Source: Wuchereria bancrofti (Eukaryota > Nematoda > Chromadorea > Rhabditida > Onchocercidae). Taken from it: a DNA stretch of 64,000 bases. The position numbers and the translations under genes are program-made. Where the stretch lies: contig SSBO01000003.1 of assembly GCA_005281725.1 (NCBI GenBank), positions 6,930,776-6,994,775 on the forward strand. The letters run 5' to 3'. Of this stretch, positions 26,159 to 40,240 are shown piece by piece. How positions within the stretch are numbered: position 1 is the first letter of the stretch; every line of letters starts with the position of its first letter. The notes under the pieces were generated by a model that was not told the origin of the DNA, did not search any database, and worked only from the letters and a program-made list of their open reading frames with translations.

Positions 26159-27286
26159 CAAACATTAGTAAGGTCAAAGACAATGAAAAAAGAAGAATGA
26201 ATAAATCACCAATTGGCTGATAAATATCTGTTATCGTCATAAGTCACAACCAATTATCAAATATTGTTGATGAATTAGAAACTTTTCAGGGAGAGCAACA
26301 AAAGCTATCTCTGATACGAATATTTTGTGGCTTTAATATTGTTTACTTTAAACTACTACCAATCTATGAGTAACCCTATCAATTACCAATAACGATAGCA
26401 ATAGTAGTAAGAGTAAAGTATAAAGCAGTAATGGTTGGTAATAGTAGTAGCATTGTAATTGTCCACAATTTTGCTTCTTTTACTCGACGAGAAAAGAATA
26501 GTAATAGAAATCACAGACTAGATGAGTAAATAAATTAAGAAATAAATAAGTAATATCAATGATGGAATATATAAGTTTGCATTGTAGATTGAAAATTTCG
26601 AAAAAAAGGCCGGTTTTTTTGTCTAAGCAGCAATAAATTATTTGGAAAAGAACGAGTCATCATCTCTCTTGAAAAACCGCAATCAAATTTTGCCTCATTG
26701 AAAAGTAATATTTACATTTATTTACCTTTTCTTTCCTGTCTTTTCATTTCTGATATTCTTTTCTAGTATTGGAAATAATTGAACTATTTTACACTCTCAG
26801 TATGCGATCAAATAGCAGTAGTACAATTTGAATTAATTTATGTTTAAAAATTAATTTCGATAAAAAATTAGTATCAAATTTTACTGTTAAAAGTGAATAG
26901 AAATGTTTGAAAAAAACATTGGAGAAAATATTTTAAACAAAACTTGAAAATCTTGGAAATAAAATGAGCCAATTTATGTTTAAAATTATAATTTTGAAAT
27001 CTATATTTAATTGAAAAACTCATAGTTTAATAATAAGTTACTGTAGAGAAAAGGGCATAGGGAGAATAGAGGAAAAGAGGAGAGTTGTGACATTTGCGCT
27101 ACACATTATACCTTCGAAACACTTTCACCTTTTTCAGCACATTGATCATCAAATCAACGAATCATCATTAGCTTTCCGAACCATTACCAATTAAATATGG
27201 AATGTGCATCTGTTATCATTAACTAATATCGTTAAAAATTGGTTGACACAGACGATGAACTTCAATTTGATTATTTAGCAAAAACG

Positions 27287-27401
27287 CTTAATATGTTTTA
27301 AAGTGTCGTTCCATCTACTCAAATATAATAATGTTATCATAAATTGGATATTATTGGACATCTGAAGAGATAAGTTAAAACGACACCTTAATATGTGTTA
27401 A
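27287..27401. mobile_element. MITE-like remnant with short inverted repeats and flanking direct repeats
   Basis: Inverted ends TAAAGTGTCGTT (about 27299-27310) and AACGACACCTTA (27379-27390) pair over 12 positions with one mismatch. They overlap a 15-nt direct repeat CTTAATATG(T)(T/G)TTAA at 27287-27301 and 27387-27401. The roughly 90-bp core has no coding capacity. It could be a non-autonomous transposon remnant or a chance fold. Confidence 0.3.
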
Positions 27402-30400
27402 ATGAACGATGAATTAATTCGTTGTTGCTTTTCGTGTCGCACTGATGTCATTCACTGAAAATTAGTTGGAAGGATTTTGTTTTGTTTTTAATTTTTAGGA
27501 CAAATCATAGAAAGGAAGAAAATAGAAGAAATATTTAAATGAGTAAATAGGCGTGGAAATTGATGAGATTTTATCAAAATCATAAGGTCATACAATGACG
27601 TTTTCAGATGATGACGTAAGAATATTTGAAATGTGAATTTTGTTTATGAATGTTTTAGAAGGTTGACAGTTTTAGCTGTAATTATTTGGAAACGGTCATT
27701 TTTGGGATGTTATCCTGTTTCAAGTTTTCTTAATGTTCGCTACCATTAAACTATGTGATAGTGTCCAACTATGTGACGAAGAGATACATTTGGTATAAAT
27801 GAAAATTTAATTTTTAAAAAACATTGAAGAAAATGATGAATTTCTTATATGTTATATCATAATTTGAACTATTCTTATGAAATAACAAAATTTCAAAATA
27901 ACTTTCGATAATTTGTAAGAAATTAAATTTGAGTAAAAATATTCAAACAAATTACTCTCCTTTCAATAAACAACAAAGATGAGAACATGGAATTTGATCA
28001 AATTAAATTATCATATCTGTATAGAGAAAGAAGATGGTAAAAGATCTAATTCATTTTCTTTTTTTCTGAAATTAAAATTTTGACCGAAGCTAAAAATGTA
28101 ATTTGAAAATTTTAATTTTTTAAAATAAATTAATACTATAATCTATAGAATTAAATTAATAGTACTCAAATATAAGTCGAAAAAGTGGAACATATCGGTC
28201 AATATTCGACTTTTGTATGATATTTTTACTTATATTATGTATTCCTGCATTTTCGGGATAAAATGGAATAGTTCAAGTACGAATTAAAGAATTCGAAAAG
28301 TCTTGGAATGGAGACGTAACGAAGAGAAAAAAAAAAGTTTATCACCGTTAATAGAATCAAAGGAATACAAAGAGGGTTATAGCTGTAAGGATTGATTAAA
28401 GATTAAGATAATTTTACTACAATTATCCATTTCGAGGAATAAAAAAGGAAGTACAAGTTAGGATGACAGATGTTATGCCAAAATTTTGGTATTTGTAAAG
28501 TTAGTATAACTTATGATACTTAACTTAAAGTCAATCTTAAGCTTAAAAATTCAGTTATTATACTGCAACTAAACCATTAAAATATAGTCGTTCTTCAGAT
28601 GCTAATTGTCAAAATTAATAGTAATCGTATAACTCATTTAAAGTTCCAAATAAATTATTTTGAACTGTGGAATAATAGTGAAAATTTGTGTTACTTGTTA
28701 ATCAAAGTCAAATAATTAATCAGTAATCTAGTACGTTAATCACCGTAATTGTATAAAAATAAGTGATTAGTAATTGGAACATATCAGATTTAATTCCAGA
28801 AAATATTATTGAAAATTTCCTATTCATAGAAGTGTGACGTAACAGAACTGGAAATTGAAACAAAGATAACGAAATGAAATGATCCGACGACTTCATAGAT
28901 GTATGAGAAGTGAGCACACCTCCATCTAACAATCATCATTATCTCTATCATTTTTAAATTCTCTACCAGAAATACAATTTAAAACTTTACTAATTTCTAT
29001 GAATGTTAACACTGGCGCATTTGTCATCATTATCATGATGCCTCTAGATGGGCATGAATCCTTTTGACATGATTTCTTCCCTCAATTCATGTCGAAAATC
29101 CATTAACCTTTCAAAATTTTCTCAATCTCTTACACATATCTATCTAATAAATATATTTGGGACATTCATGAAGGTAAAGAATTTTAGAAAGACGAAGAAG
29201 AATGGTAATAGGAACGGTTGGAATGTGGCGATTAGATGGATGATGACCACTACTATCAACATTTCAGTAGAAAGGCGACAATGACGGAGTGCAATGAAGT
29301 GAAGTAGTAGTGGAGGAAAGTGCTCAGTGCGCAAAATGCAAAGTGAAATTACCCAGTAAAAATATTAACCTTCTTAAAAGATTTAAATGATAATAACATT
29401 TTTCGCAAAGATTTTGCAAAGAAGAAAAAAACATTCAAATTTGAATTATTAAAATAAATATGCTAAAAAAAAAATCCAATCGAAGTATATTTGAAGTGAA
29501 AGAATGGGAAAGTGCTCAATTTTTCAATTGTATAATTAATTAATTATCGTTCCCTCAATTTGAATAAAGGAAGAAAGGAAAGAAAAAAAAAAATGCTTAA
29601 TTTCAAAAACAACAATCTGTGGCTGTCATTCTGTACAATATTATTGTTGAATCAGAAAACTTTCTAAGAATTTTAACACATAAAAAGTTTTGCATTCCTA
29701 ATATTCTAAGTGCTTAAATTCTTCAATAAAATTGAAAAAATTCCGATTTTTAAAGAAATAAACTGAAAAAAATATGAAGGGCGTTCATCTAATCTTCAAA
29801 TTTCACATATTTCTTCCTTATCAGTTAATCATTCATACAGCAAAATTATTAATGAAGAAATAACGAAAAAAAACTTTGATGGGAAATTTGAAATTATCAT
29901 TAAATAATCGATAGGTGATGAAGGCAAAAAAAAATACAAAGAGAGGAGAAAATTGTAATTGGGAATTTAAAAGCAAAGTTAAAAAGAATAAATCACATTT
30001 TGTTAAAGACAAAACAAAATGCATAATAATTTGTGAATTAATTTTAATATTGTTAAATTTCCAAGATGACAATGATAAAGATGGTAAGTCATAGATGATA
30101 ATTATGATTCTATGCTGAACAAGATTTGAGAGGAAAATGCTTGAATTGGATTAATGGAGAAATGATCAAAAAAAGTAACGAAATTTTTTCTTTCCTCTAA
30201 GCCGGAATGGAAGAATTGCTGACAGAAAAGAAATAAAATAAAAAATAAAATTTTAAATTTGACTAAATGGAAGGAAAAAAGAAAAAGTTATATTAATGTT
30301 TAAAAAATAAATTTTCAATAGCGAAATAGCGATTACATTCAATAGCGGGTTACATATTTCATTGATGAAAAGAATCAAATATGCAAGGCTATCAAATAGT

Positions 30401-32520
30401 TACAGATAGATATGAAATCTGTTTTATAATTAGATAAAAAATTGATTTTTTTAGAATGAAAAGTATTAAGTAAATAGTTTTGCACGAACTTTTCACTTAA
30501 ATTGATTAATCAAAGATACAAATAATCTTTGATATTTGATCATCGAAATGATAATGCTACGATATTAAGAAAGGAAAAATTATACAGGAAATTTTCAACA
30601 TTGCAGACAAAATTGGCGTTCTTGGTATTTCCTGTTTCCTTCCATATACCATTCTCCGGGAATCTTATGCAAAAAAAGAGGAAACACTTTGAAGTTTCAC
30701 TTAGTATTTATTTTTACCGTTAAATTTCACTTAAATTTATAAATTTAAATTCACGATTAAATTTCAAGATAATCAATTAATTCTATATGCTAATAAATAT
30801 GATGTATAATTAGGGTAATAGGTAATATCTTTGCTCTTATACTTTTGAAAGACTGGATTATTTATTAATAAGTGGACAAATATTTGTAGTTTAGGTCAAC
30901 ACAAACAGACAGACAGACTGATTGACCAATTGATGGACAGACAGACATGCATTTATATTTTATAAAATCAAGCAAGTTGTTAAGAAGAAGAGGGCATAAA
31001 ATTCATGAAATAGTATAAAGGAAAAAGAAAAGATGGAATGGAATGCACTTTAATCAGAATAGTAATAATTTATGAAATTTTCATGACAGAAATATAGGTC
31101 GTCCTAAAACAGGTATGTTGAATGATGGAAGCACAACAATTTGAAAAGAGATAAGGGAGTGAGTGATAAAGATTTGATTAAAGTCGATAGCGTTTCATCG
31201 CTGAGTAAAAGAAATATGTAATGAGATAAAAATTAATTAGCACAACCTACAATTTTATTTTTATAACAAGTCCCTGAATTAGTGAAGTAAAACTTGTCGC
31301 TTTTTCTATATTTAGAATATTAATTATAGATAAAAAAATTCTTACAAATGTTAATTATAGATTTAAATAAACTGTTTTTTAAGGTTTTGTTTAAAATGAA
31401 ATAAAAACATATAAATAATTTTAAGAAAGAAAATCAACTGAATATCAATTACAGTACTGAATAGAACAAATCGATTAAATTATCTTAAAGCGATATGGAA
31501 AAAATTTTGCCAAAAAAAAAATTTTTTTTTGACAAAATATGAAAGTGAAAATGTAAAGGAAGAGAAAAGGAACGAAGAATTTTGTTCCGTTTTTGTGAAA
31601 ATGTATGACAAGTGCGAATGAAAATTCAGACAAAAGTGAAAGCTTTTGTCAGAAGAAAATCTTTTTTTATGCATTCTTACAAATAATAGACAAACAAATT
31701 TTGAAGTGATTTAAATAAAAAAAATTATAATAAATTGAAAAGTTAAATATCAAAGTAAGTTTAACTTTTTTCCTTTTTGTTTTTTTCATAGTGTCACATT
31801 CCATTGTATAATACAACAAATTATCAAATCGAAAAAATTGCCCTATTATGTAACTTAATTTTTTCTTATTACTTTTTTCTTCTTATTATTAAGATATTCC
31901 CTTTCTTTTTTTCAAAAAAAAAAAACTGAAAAGGCTAATGATGAAATAAAATGAACGAAGTTCCACTTTTTCAGCAAAGACATTTTCAACTTCTGTAGTA
32001 ATCATGAAAACAACGATGGTTAGTTCATATCTCACATTACTGACAACTAATTATTTTTGATTCGGAATTTTTTTTAATAAAATTTCGAAGAAATAAACGA
32101 AACTTACAGTTGGAAGAATTTTTGTTATATTCCAAAATAAATGCCAATTATGCCATACCAATCGTTAATTTATATGTATCATTAATAAATGATAGTTGAT
32201 TATATATGAATTATTAAAAAGAAATTCCAATATCTGAAATTTCAGGTTTTTAAAAACTTAAACAACTCTTGAAATGCATCGCATTAACTCAACACTGATT
32301 AATTTGTGATTAATAAAAGTCGTTTTTATATTTTAAACTAAAGAATATTTGATAAATATAACAGCAAAAGGGGAAAGTATTTTGGTATCATTCCAATACC
32401 TTTGTATTATTTAATCCGAAAAAAAAAATTCAATTTCTACAAAGATTTACATTGGCATTGAACTTGTGATAAAGTCCTAAATTATTCTAATGTGAAAGAA
32501 TAAATCTTTTAATTGATTTT

Positions 32521-32543
32521 CAGTTCAGTTCAGTTCAGTTCAG
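32521..32543. repeat. (CAGTT)n pentanucleotide repeat
   Basis: Four full copies of CAGTT plus a partial fifth. Confidence 0.9.
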
Positions 32544-33061
32544 TATGCTTTGAAGTGTTAATGAATTAACTCTTTGAATATGCTCAAATTCAGGCGGAAA
32601 GTCATCCGTTATTCTTGGTAAAATTAGGAAATGAGTTTGTCTTTTGAAAATATTCACTTCTAAGACTTGATTTAAAAGCAACCATTGCTTTTAAAACATT
32701 CATTAGGAAAATGAGTTGGAAATTGAAATTGCAATTGAAAAATTTGAATCCAACCAGAAATTAAGCTATCATTTTTGCGACAAAATTAAAGTGTTAAAAA
32801 GCTTGTAATCAGCTTGTAATTAAATAATAAGCGAAAATCACCGATACCGTCTGATCAGTCATCGCAAACAAACTTGAAAAAATACGTCATTTATCAAAAG
32901 TAATGCAATGTTAAAGTATTATTGGCTGCTTCACTTGTAAAATGTTACAGTCTGCGACATTTGGTGCTCTCATCTCATGTCAAGTAAACAACACAACACA
33001 AACTTTGTGGAAATGAGAAAATCATCGATGACTGGGTGTGAATTTCCAGTCCACCAATGCT

Positions 33062-33080
33062 TCTCTCTCTCTCTCTCTCT
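33062..33080. repeat. (CT)n microsatellite
   Basis: About nine CT dinucleotides. Confidence 0.9.
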
Positions 33081-33199
33081 CCTACAACTATCCATTGTTT
33101 ACCTAATCAGAAAAGCTTAAAAGATGAAGCAATATGAAACTGCAACCTATCCGTATTTCATAGCAACTGAAATGCGATACGATTATCATGCAACAACGT

Positions 33200-33205
33200 T
33201 AACAA

Positions 33206-33236
<31 letters not shown>

Positions 33237-33264
33237 GATAACAACAATAACAACAACGACAACG
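33200..33264. repeat. (CAA)n microsatellite
   Basis: ACA/CAA trinucleotide array with CGA and TAA interruptions. Confidence 0.9.
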
Positions 33265-36233
33265 ATATGAAATACAATATCCATGATTTATTTACCTTAT
33301 CAGAAATATAAAAATCATTAATTGTTATCACAAGATAACAGTCCTGAAGGAATTAATCAATATTGGCATTCATCCATATTACTATCTCCAGAATATTTCG
33401 TTAATTTTTCGACATTTCAGTCATTTTTATAAAATCTTTGTGAAATATAAAAAATATTAAAAGTGTGAATGAAAGTTATTCTACAATCAGTTTGCAATTG
33501 TCACTTATGCAATTGCCGAAAAGTCTACATTCATTGATATTCGAATAAATGATATTTATGAAATCGAAAAAGGATGGAAATTTCAAGACAAGATTTTACT
33601 GTCATATGTTGAAGTCTTAAAAAGCGCAATTTATAGTCAAATATTCTTCCCTCATTTCAAAAAGTAAACTGATAAATTATGCGTTACCACTACTTTTCAC
33701 TTATCTCAGAACACTTTTCCAAATGGATGGAATGGATATTCCCGAAGGAAGATGAAAAAAAGACAGTTCTTGTCACCATTGATTGCTGTCAAGTGATGAT
33801 AATAACGATGATAGGTTGGTTTGAAGGAGAAGCGCAAGTTTCGAAATAACAAATAATCTTTATGTCGCCATGTATGCATGAATAGAAAGATGAAAATAAA
33901 GTGACAATCATTTATAGCATCTCATACTCGTTGTGATTGGCATATTTAGGCAAGTCAAGACTTGAACAGCTTTAACTTATTTACATGATATATATGAAAA
34001 ATGTTAGCTACTGAAAACTGAAGATAAACTATTTTTACAAATTTTAACTTAAATTTAAAGTAATATTTTCTTTCCAATGAAAACAAATTATCGACTTATT
34101 AAATCTTTGATTTATGTGAGATTATTTTAAAAAAAAGATTGAAAAAACGATAAAATGCAATTGTTTATCATTCTTAACTTATTTTTTCTAAACTTTCTTT
34201 TCCTAAATTATTTTCATTGGAAAAAAGAAAATAAAATATTACTTTAAAAATGTTGCTGAAGTCTATTGAAACTTTTTATTTGAGAAAAGTGCAAAATTTA
34301 TTTGCTTATTTTCAAAAATGAATCAAAAAAAATGAAAAATAATAAATTAAATTGAATTGTCATAAAATAATAGAAAAAAGAAAAGTGGAATTAAGGAAGC
34401 AAAGTACTTCCACTTGAAATGCACAAATTTCAACAAAATTTTTGTTGTTAAAGCACAACGATTACGATGAGAATTGTGCTTAAACAAACATTTTGGAATA
34501 ATAGCAAATAAATATTTAAGATCAAAGTATCAATTATTCAGCATAGCTCAAAATTGCACATAAATCAATAACGAATTTACATCAAACGATACCGCCAATC
34601 AAACATAATCCAATCGATGATTTAAAATTAAATCAATAATTTATATTGAAATCCCTAAATTTTTCTGTATTATTTTCAACTGAACAAACAAATGCTTCCA
34701 TGAAACTAATTATATATAATTTTGATATAATATATTAGAAGAGAATTTTGCTTTTGTTTATGCAGCAAGAAATTGGGAACAGTTAACTAAATTAACTTAG
34801 CCTTTGTTTTTTTTTTTTCACAAAAATTTTGAAAGAGAAACTAAATAAGCAAGAAAAGAAAAAAGCCAATTTTTTTTTTAAATAAAATAAATCGAATGGA
34901 AAATTTATTCTAGAAATAATTTTTTTTAAGCTTTAAAATTAAATCAATCTAAGGTTCGAAGTTCAATTTTTTTATAATAAAAAGTAATAAGAATAATAAA
35001 GTCGTAAATGAATTAGGTATGTAAACAAAACAGAGATTATATTTGTTGTATTAGCGGTGAAATAAAATAAAATGTGTAATGAAATAAAATAAAATATGCG
35101 TTGCTTGTCATAAATTACAATGAAATAACAAATGCTCGCATAATGTCATTGAAATGTTATTAAAATGGCGCATCTGATGGAATTCATTAATTCGTTTAGT
35201 TTCATTATATTATCAACAAACAATATTGCTAACAAAATTTCTTACGAAATTACTTACAACTATGTTCATTCATTGTTACGTATTTATGTTAAGTATCGAC
35301 GCACGTGTTTCAAACAATCATTTCATTGATATTTACGTGTAATGTTTTCAAACCCAGAAAAAAGTGATAAAAGTGCTGTTCATAAAGTTTTTGAAAACAG
35401 CAAGAAAGAAGATAAATTAGATGAATCGTATCATTCAGTCATTCACTGAATAACAAATTAAATTAATGAAACTTAGATTTAAAAAACTACCACATCCTCA
35501 TTATTATTATTATAATTATTATTACAATCAGCAGATTGCATTTCTCTGCAAATAAAATTAGTTTCTAAAAGATCTGTAATGAAAGAAAAGAATTAATTTA
35601 GAATGTATTTTGAAGTATTTTGAATGTAACTGTTTGTTCTTGATAATTTCGGCAGCGCTAAATTGAAAAGTTGAATGATAAGTTTGTTGATAAATTAATA
35701 CAATAACATTCTTATCATCATTAATATAATTTCAATAAAATTTGTTTTCTTCAAAATTTTTGATAAAAACAAATTTTCAAAGAATTTTTAGTAAGCTAAA
35801 ATTTAGTATTCAATATGATAAAGCATCAAAAGCACAATTAGTATGTCCAATATCTCTCAAATAAATGATTCCATTTGCTCAAATGACTCATATCACGAAG
35901 AATTCGTTTAAATAATAAACATTCTTAAATAAAGTATTGCATTTTATGAATAAAAAAGTAAGCAAATATTATTATAAAATTTGTTAAATCAAATAATACT
36001 GCAAACAACAAATAAGTAAATATGTAATTATATTAATAATTAGATGAATAAATAAAATATTTATATGATAAACATGACGATGATCATAAGGGAATTTGAA
36101 TTGTGAATATAATATATTACTAAAATTACCTCATCATTAAGTGTAGCATATGTTAAGGAAAGATATCATATAAACACTTTTTTTAAAATAAAATAAAATC
36201 ATTATTTTTCTTATTAAAATTAAATGATTAATT

Positions 36234-36249
36234 GATTGATCGATCAATC
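36234..36249. repeat. Perfect 16-nt palindrome
   Basis: GATTGATCGATCAATC is self-complementary and sits inside a longer run of GAT/ATC tetramers. Confidence 0.7.
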
Positions 36250-37006
36250 GATTGATCCATTTGTTGAAACTATTAACATTAACTATAAGAGATGAAAATA
36301 GTCTATAAAATGAATGAAACAGTTTGTTTTGAGAAAGGAAAATAATACAGCTGGCATTTAAAAGATACCACCTGCAAACTTTACAATCAAATTTATTTCA
36401 TGGAAAGTACCAAATGAATATGCCGAAACGGATATTTGACCTTTCCACAAATAAATCATTTGGGTTTTTCTGAAGGACAAACAAACAAATAAACATATGT
36501 TTCATTTCGTCAAGGTTCGTTTTCTACTGTATAACGATTATAATTAGATCAAATTGATCAATTGATTAAATCTTTTGGTCTGAGAAGAATCATCCAAAGA
36601 TTAATGAAAAGAGTAAGCCATCAACAAAGGATTCATTTATTAATCGATAATTGGACATATCGAATATAATGGCATAAGGTAATCAGTGTGAACTTTGTAC
36701 GCTTAAATTTTATATTGCATTACTTTTAAGCAATTATTAGATCGATAAAGTTATGCTGAAAGATTTGACTAAACCTTTCGAAACATGCTAATAAATTGTC
36801 AGGAACAGTGCTTTGACAATTAATTTTCCACAAAGTAAGTCTTGGCAAAGGGGAAATTAGCAACCTAAAATGGTACCAGCAGGTACTAATAATTCGCGGA
36901 AGTGAAAGAAAAGCCAATTGCAATTCTATTGTACACACAATGTGAACTTTGTTTATCTCTATGCTATTGTCACGCCTATTGAGCGGAAATGGTGATGACG
37001 ACACGA

Positions 37007-37014
37007 TGATAATG

Positions 37015-37046
<32 letters not shown>

Positions 37047-37048
37047 AA
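37007..37048. repeat. (GAT)n microsatellite
   Basis: GAT/ATG trinucleotide array. Read on the minus strand it gives a His tract inside a 69-aa open frame that begins at an ATG at 37185. That frame is preceded, 70-odd bases upstream, by a good acceptor (TTTTCATTGCAG). Confidence 0.85.
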
Positions 37049-38746
37049 TGGGAAATTGAGGATAGGAAACAGTTGTATCCGTCTACTACTAAGAGGACAG
37101 AGGAGTAAAATAGAGATTCAAATACGCCAGCTAGTTCAAATTGATTGTAAGAGAGAGGCAAACAAATGGACATAGAGAGAGCCATAAGTGGTCAGCAGAC
37201 ATGGACGGGAAACGACAGCTGCAATGAAAAGGACACAGACAGATGATAAACTGAGACAGGTGAAATGAAATGAAATGAAAGAGGGAAAGCAATTTCGTTT
37301 CATTTTGAAGAGAAATATTTGGACTGATATTATTTTGGAAGTTAATATTCAAACACTCTCTGAATGGATTCCTGTTTGGTTAAATGGTACAAGTGAAATT
37401 AAGGAAAATTGAAGAAATTAAGGAAAACAGGAAAGAGGTGAAGAATAAGGTATGATATTAGTAATTAAACACCATAACCAATTATGCATGTTATTAGTAA
37501 ATGCATATGTTATCGGTAATTAGTGAACAAATTTTTATCACAATTATGAATAATGAATGAATTCGTTAAGATTAGAATACAAAAATGAAAAACAAATTTG
37601 TTAATTTGGAAATGAAAAAAAAAAAAAAATTTGAGCATGGATTTCCAAACGATCATAAAATTTACTACGTAAACCTATTACACGTAAATATTACTACGGT
37701 TTACGCAAAAATTAGATTTTAAATTTAATCAGTTGCAATTAGCAACCAAACTAGAATTACGTTTAATTTATTACCTAAATTTTCATGTCAATTTTATTCA
37801 TTTTACATTTTCCATTCTAATTTAAATTCTTCATTTTCAATTCAGGTTTTGGTTGAACATAATAAACGATAATAGTGTTGCTTAAATTTGTGATGAATTT
37901 CCATATCAGAATGCTTCGGGTTGGCATTATAATTAAATAAAGGGTGAGATATCATAGAAATGTTCAGACTGGAAGAAATCATATTTTCTTTATATCGTTG
38001 TTTATTTTTTAAACCAGAATTCGAGTAGAAAATATAAAATTTAAACTGGTTGGGAGAAACATTCTGCTATAAATTAGAACGGAAAATTAACGATAAATCA
38101 AAACTAATTTGAGATATGTTAGTAAAACCTGATCTAATTATTAATTCCTAGTTAAATCTAAAATTTAATTTAAATATGATCAAATAATTTTATTTTTGAT
38201 ATGAATAAATTCTCTGAAATTGCTTTTACTAAATCGAAAAACTGCTAATGAACCGAACAAATCAGTACTATATGATATCAACGATGTGTTAATGAGGTAC
38301 ATAGCTGATAAGTCTGGTACTACACTTTATCATGGCTAAAATAGGTTTGTGGTGCTGCTAAAGGAGAGGCACGGATACTTATGATAAGGAAAGATCGATA
38401 ATCACAGTAATGTTTACTTGCATATTTCCGGAAAAAAGTCTCTTAATGAGTCAGCTTTTTGATAATTGTTAAAATTTATTCATCGAAATTTGTAAATTTG
38501 ATGGATGCATTAGTTCAAAGAAATGCAATGCAATTAGGAAAGATTTAACAACAGAACCGGTCAATTGTTGCTTACTTAATGTTATCATTATCACTATAAT
38601 TTAACCTGTTTTCTCCATTTATATCATCCTCCTCCTTTATCAGATAAACATTTTAATAGCATTACGATACTTCTTTTAATCGGCATCTTTTCTTCATATT
38701 TTCGTATCAATATTAACTTCGCTTTTCTTAATTACAATAATTACAA

Positions 38747-38794
38747 CCAAATCTATCTTTATTTATTATTATTAATAAATAAAGATAGATTTGG
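38747..38794. repeat. Long perfect hairpin: 22-bp arms, 4-nt loop
   Basis: The left arm 38747-38768 (begins CCAAATCTATC) is an exact reverse complement of 38773-38794, separated by TTAT. All 22 positions pair. A degenerate (TTA)n tract follows. The loop is too tight for a normal pre-miRNA and there is no known seed, so I call it a foldback repeat. Confidence 0.85.
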
Positions 38795-38810
38795 AAATTA
38801 TTATGTTGTT

Positions 38811-38905
38811 ATTATTATTATTTTATTATTATCATTACTATTATTATTATTATCATTATTATTGTTATTATTATTACTATTGTTATTTATTATTATTATT
38901 AATTA
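38811..38905. repeat. (TTA)n microsatellite
   Basis: TTA/TTATCA/CTA trinucleotide run directly after the 38747 hairpin. Confidence 0.9.
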
Positions 38906-39295
38906 TTTTATCTCTCATAAGCTTCCTATAACTGATGAAATATTTTAGAATTTTGATACTCAACCAAGTGACAATTGAAATTGAACAATAAAAATTCTTT
39001 GAAATTTTATTATAGGATGAAGAAGAACCATGAAACAATACGGTACACTTTGTCATCTTTTCTGGATCACTAATAATAATAATAGTGCTACGGAGTATAA
39101 CTTCCACAAAACAAAAGATACGATACGAAACAATGGAAAAGATGAGCAGAGCAGATAGCTGGACAATAAACAATGAAAGAGGTGGACATTGCCGGACAAT
39201 AATGTCTTTTAGTTAGCTCTTATAATGACCGCATCTCCTGGCAAATATTTATGAAATGTTTTAGAATTAAAAAGGAAATAAGGATGATAAACAAT

Positions 39296-39325
39296 TGAGA
39301 GAGAGAGAGAGGGAGAGAGAGAGAG
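39296..39325. repeat. (GA)n microsatellite
   Basis: GA dinucleotides with one GGG interruption. A complementary CT tract lies about 140 bp away at about 39462-39494. Confidence 0.9.
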
Positions 39326-40164
39326 CAAATGATCGCATGTAATAATCATTTCTCGAGAAATACGTAATAACAAGTGTCGGAAGGTTCTAAATTCTGAAGG
39401 TGATTTGAAGGGGAACAATTGATATGTCAGCTATCATCTTGATGAAATTTTCTCTCATTTAATCTCTCCCTCTCTCTTTCCTTCTCTCTCTTTCTGCTAA
39501 GTCCTTCAAGGGCGCAGAAATAATTTGCATAGATTAATATATATAAATTTTCTTATTGTGACTACACTCATAAAGGGTAAACTGAAAGAAAAGGAAGCAT
39601 TGCGACAATTTCAAGAGTTGATGGATTTGCATAAAGGTGACAACTTCAAGTGCTATCTATCTATTCCGGTAAATATTCGATTACAGTTGACTGTTTATAT
39701 TTCTGCAAACTGAAAGTAATAATTACAAGAAAAATAAAATAAAATGTTAGAATTATGAATGAACAAAATTTCTTTTTTTGCAAAGAAAAAGTATTTGTAA
39801 ATAAGTTATTCAAAACTTAAAATTAATTTTAAAATAATTCATTATAACATGTTAAAACACTAACAATTATTCATTCAGGGATATTTTTTATTCCAAGAAA
39901 ATTCGGAGATACTTATCCATTGCATATCAATGCAAAAACAATGCATATCCGTTCATCTTGTAATGCTTGAAATTCTAAATTTCATTTTTTTTCTCAGCAA
40001 TTTTTTCTCACAATAATTAATATTTTTAGATATTTTTACTCAATATTTTTCAGCCTCATCCGAAAAAAAAGAAGCTAAATGTAATATCGGTTATCTGCTT
40101 AACGATAAGCATTCCGGTTTATCCTAATTAACATCTTTCGGAACGAGTTTAAGAACATATTTGC

Positions 40165-40240
40165 ATTTATATATGCATGCATACACAATGGTGGTGCGTG
40201 CATGTGGATGTGCATGTGCATGTGCGTGCGCATCTATGCA
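40165..40240. repeat. Alternating purine-pyrimidine (TGCA/GTGC) tract
   Basis: Repeated TGCATG, GTGCATG and GTGCGTGCGC over about 75 nt. The pattern is mostly alternating purine and pyrimidine and is unusually GC-rich for this window. Confidence 0.75.

Noticed and set aside
27120..27200. Plus-strand acceptor CTTTTTCAG followed by a short frame (HIDHQINESSLAF)
   Set aside because: Eighteen codons only, with no upstream exon in range.
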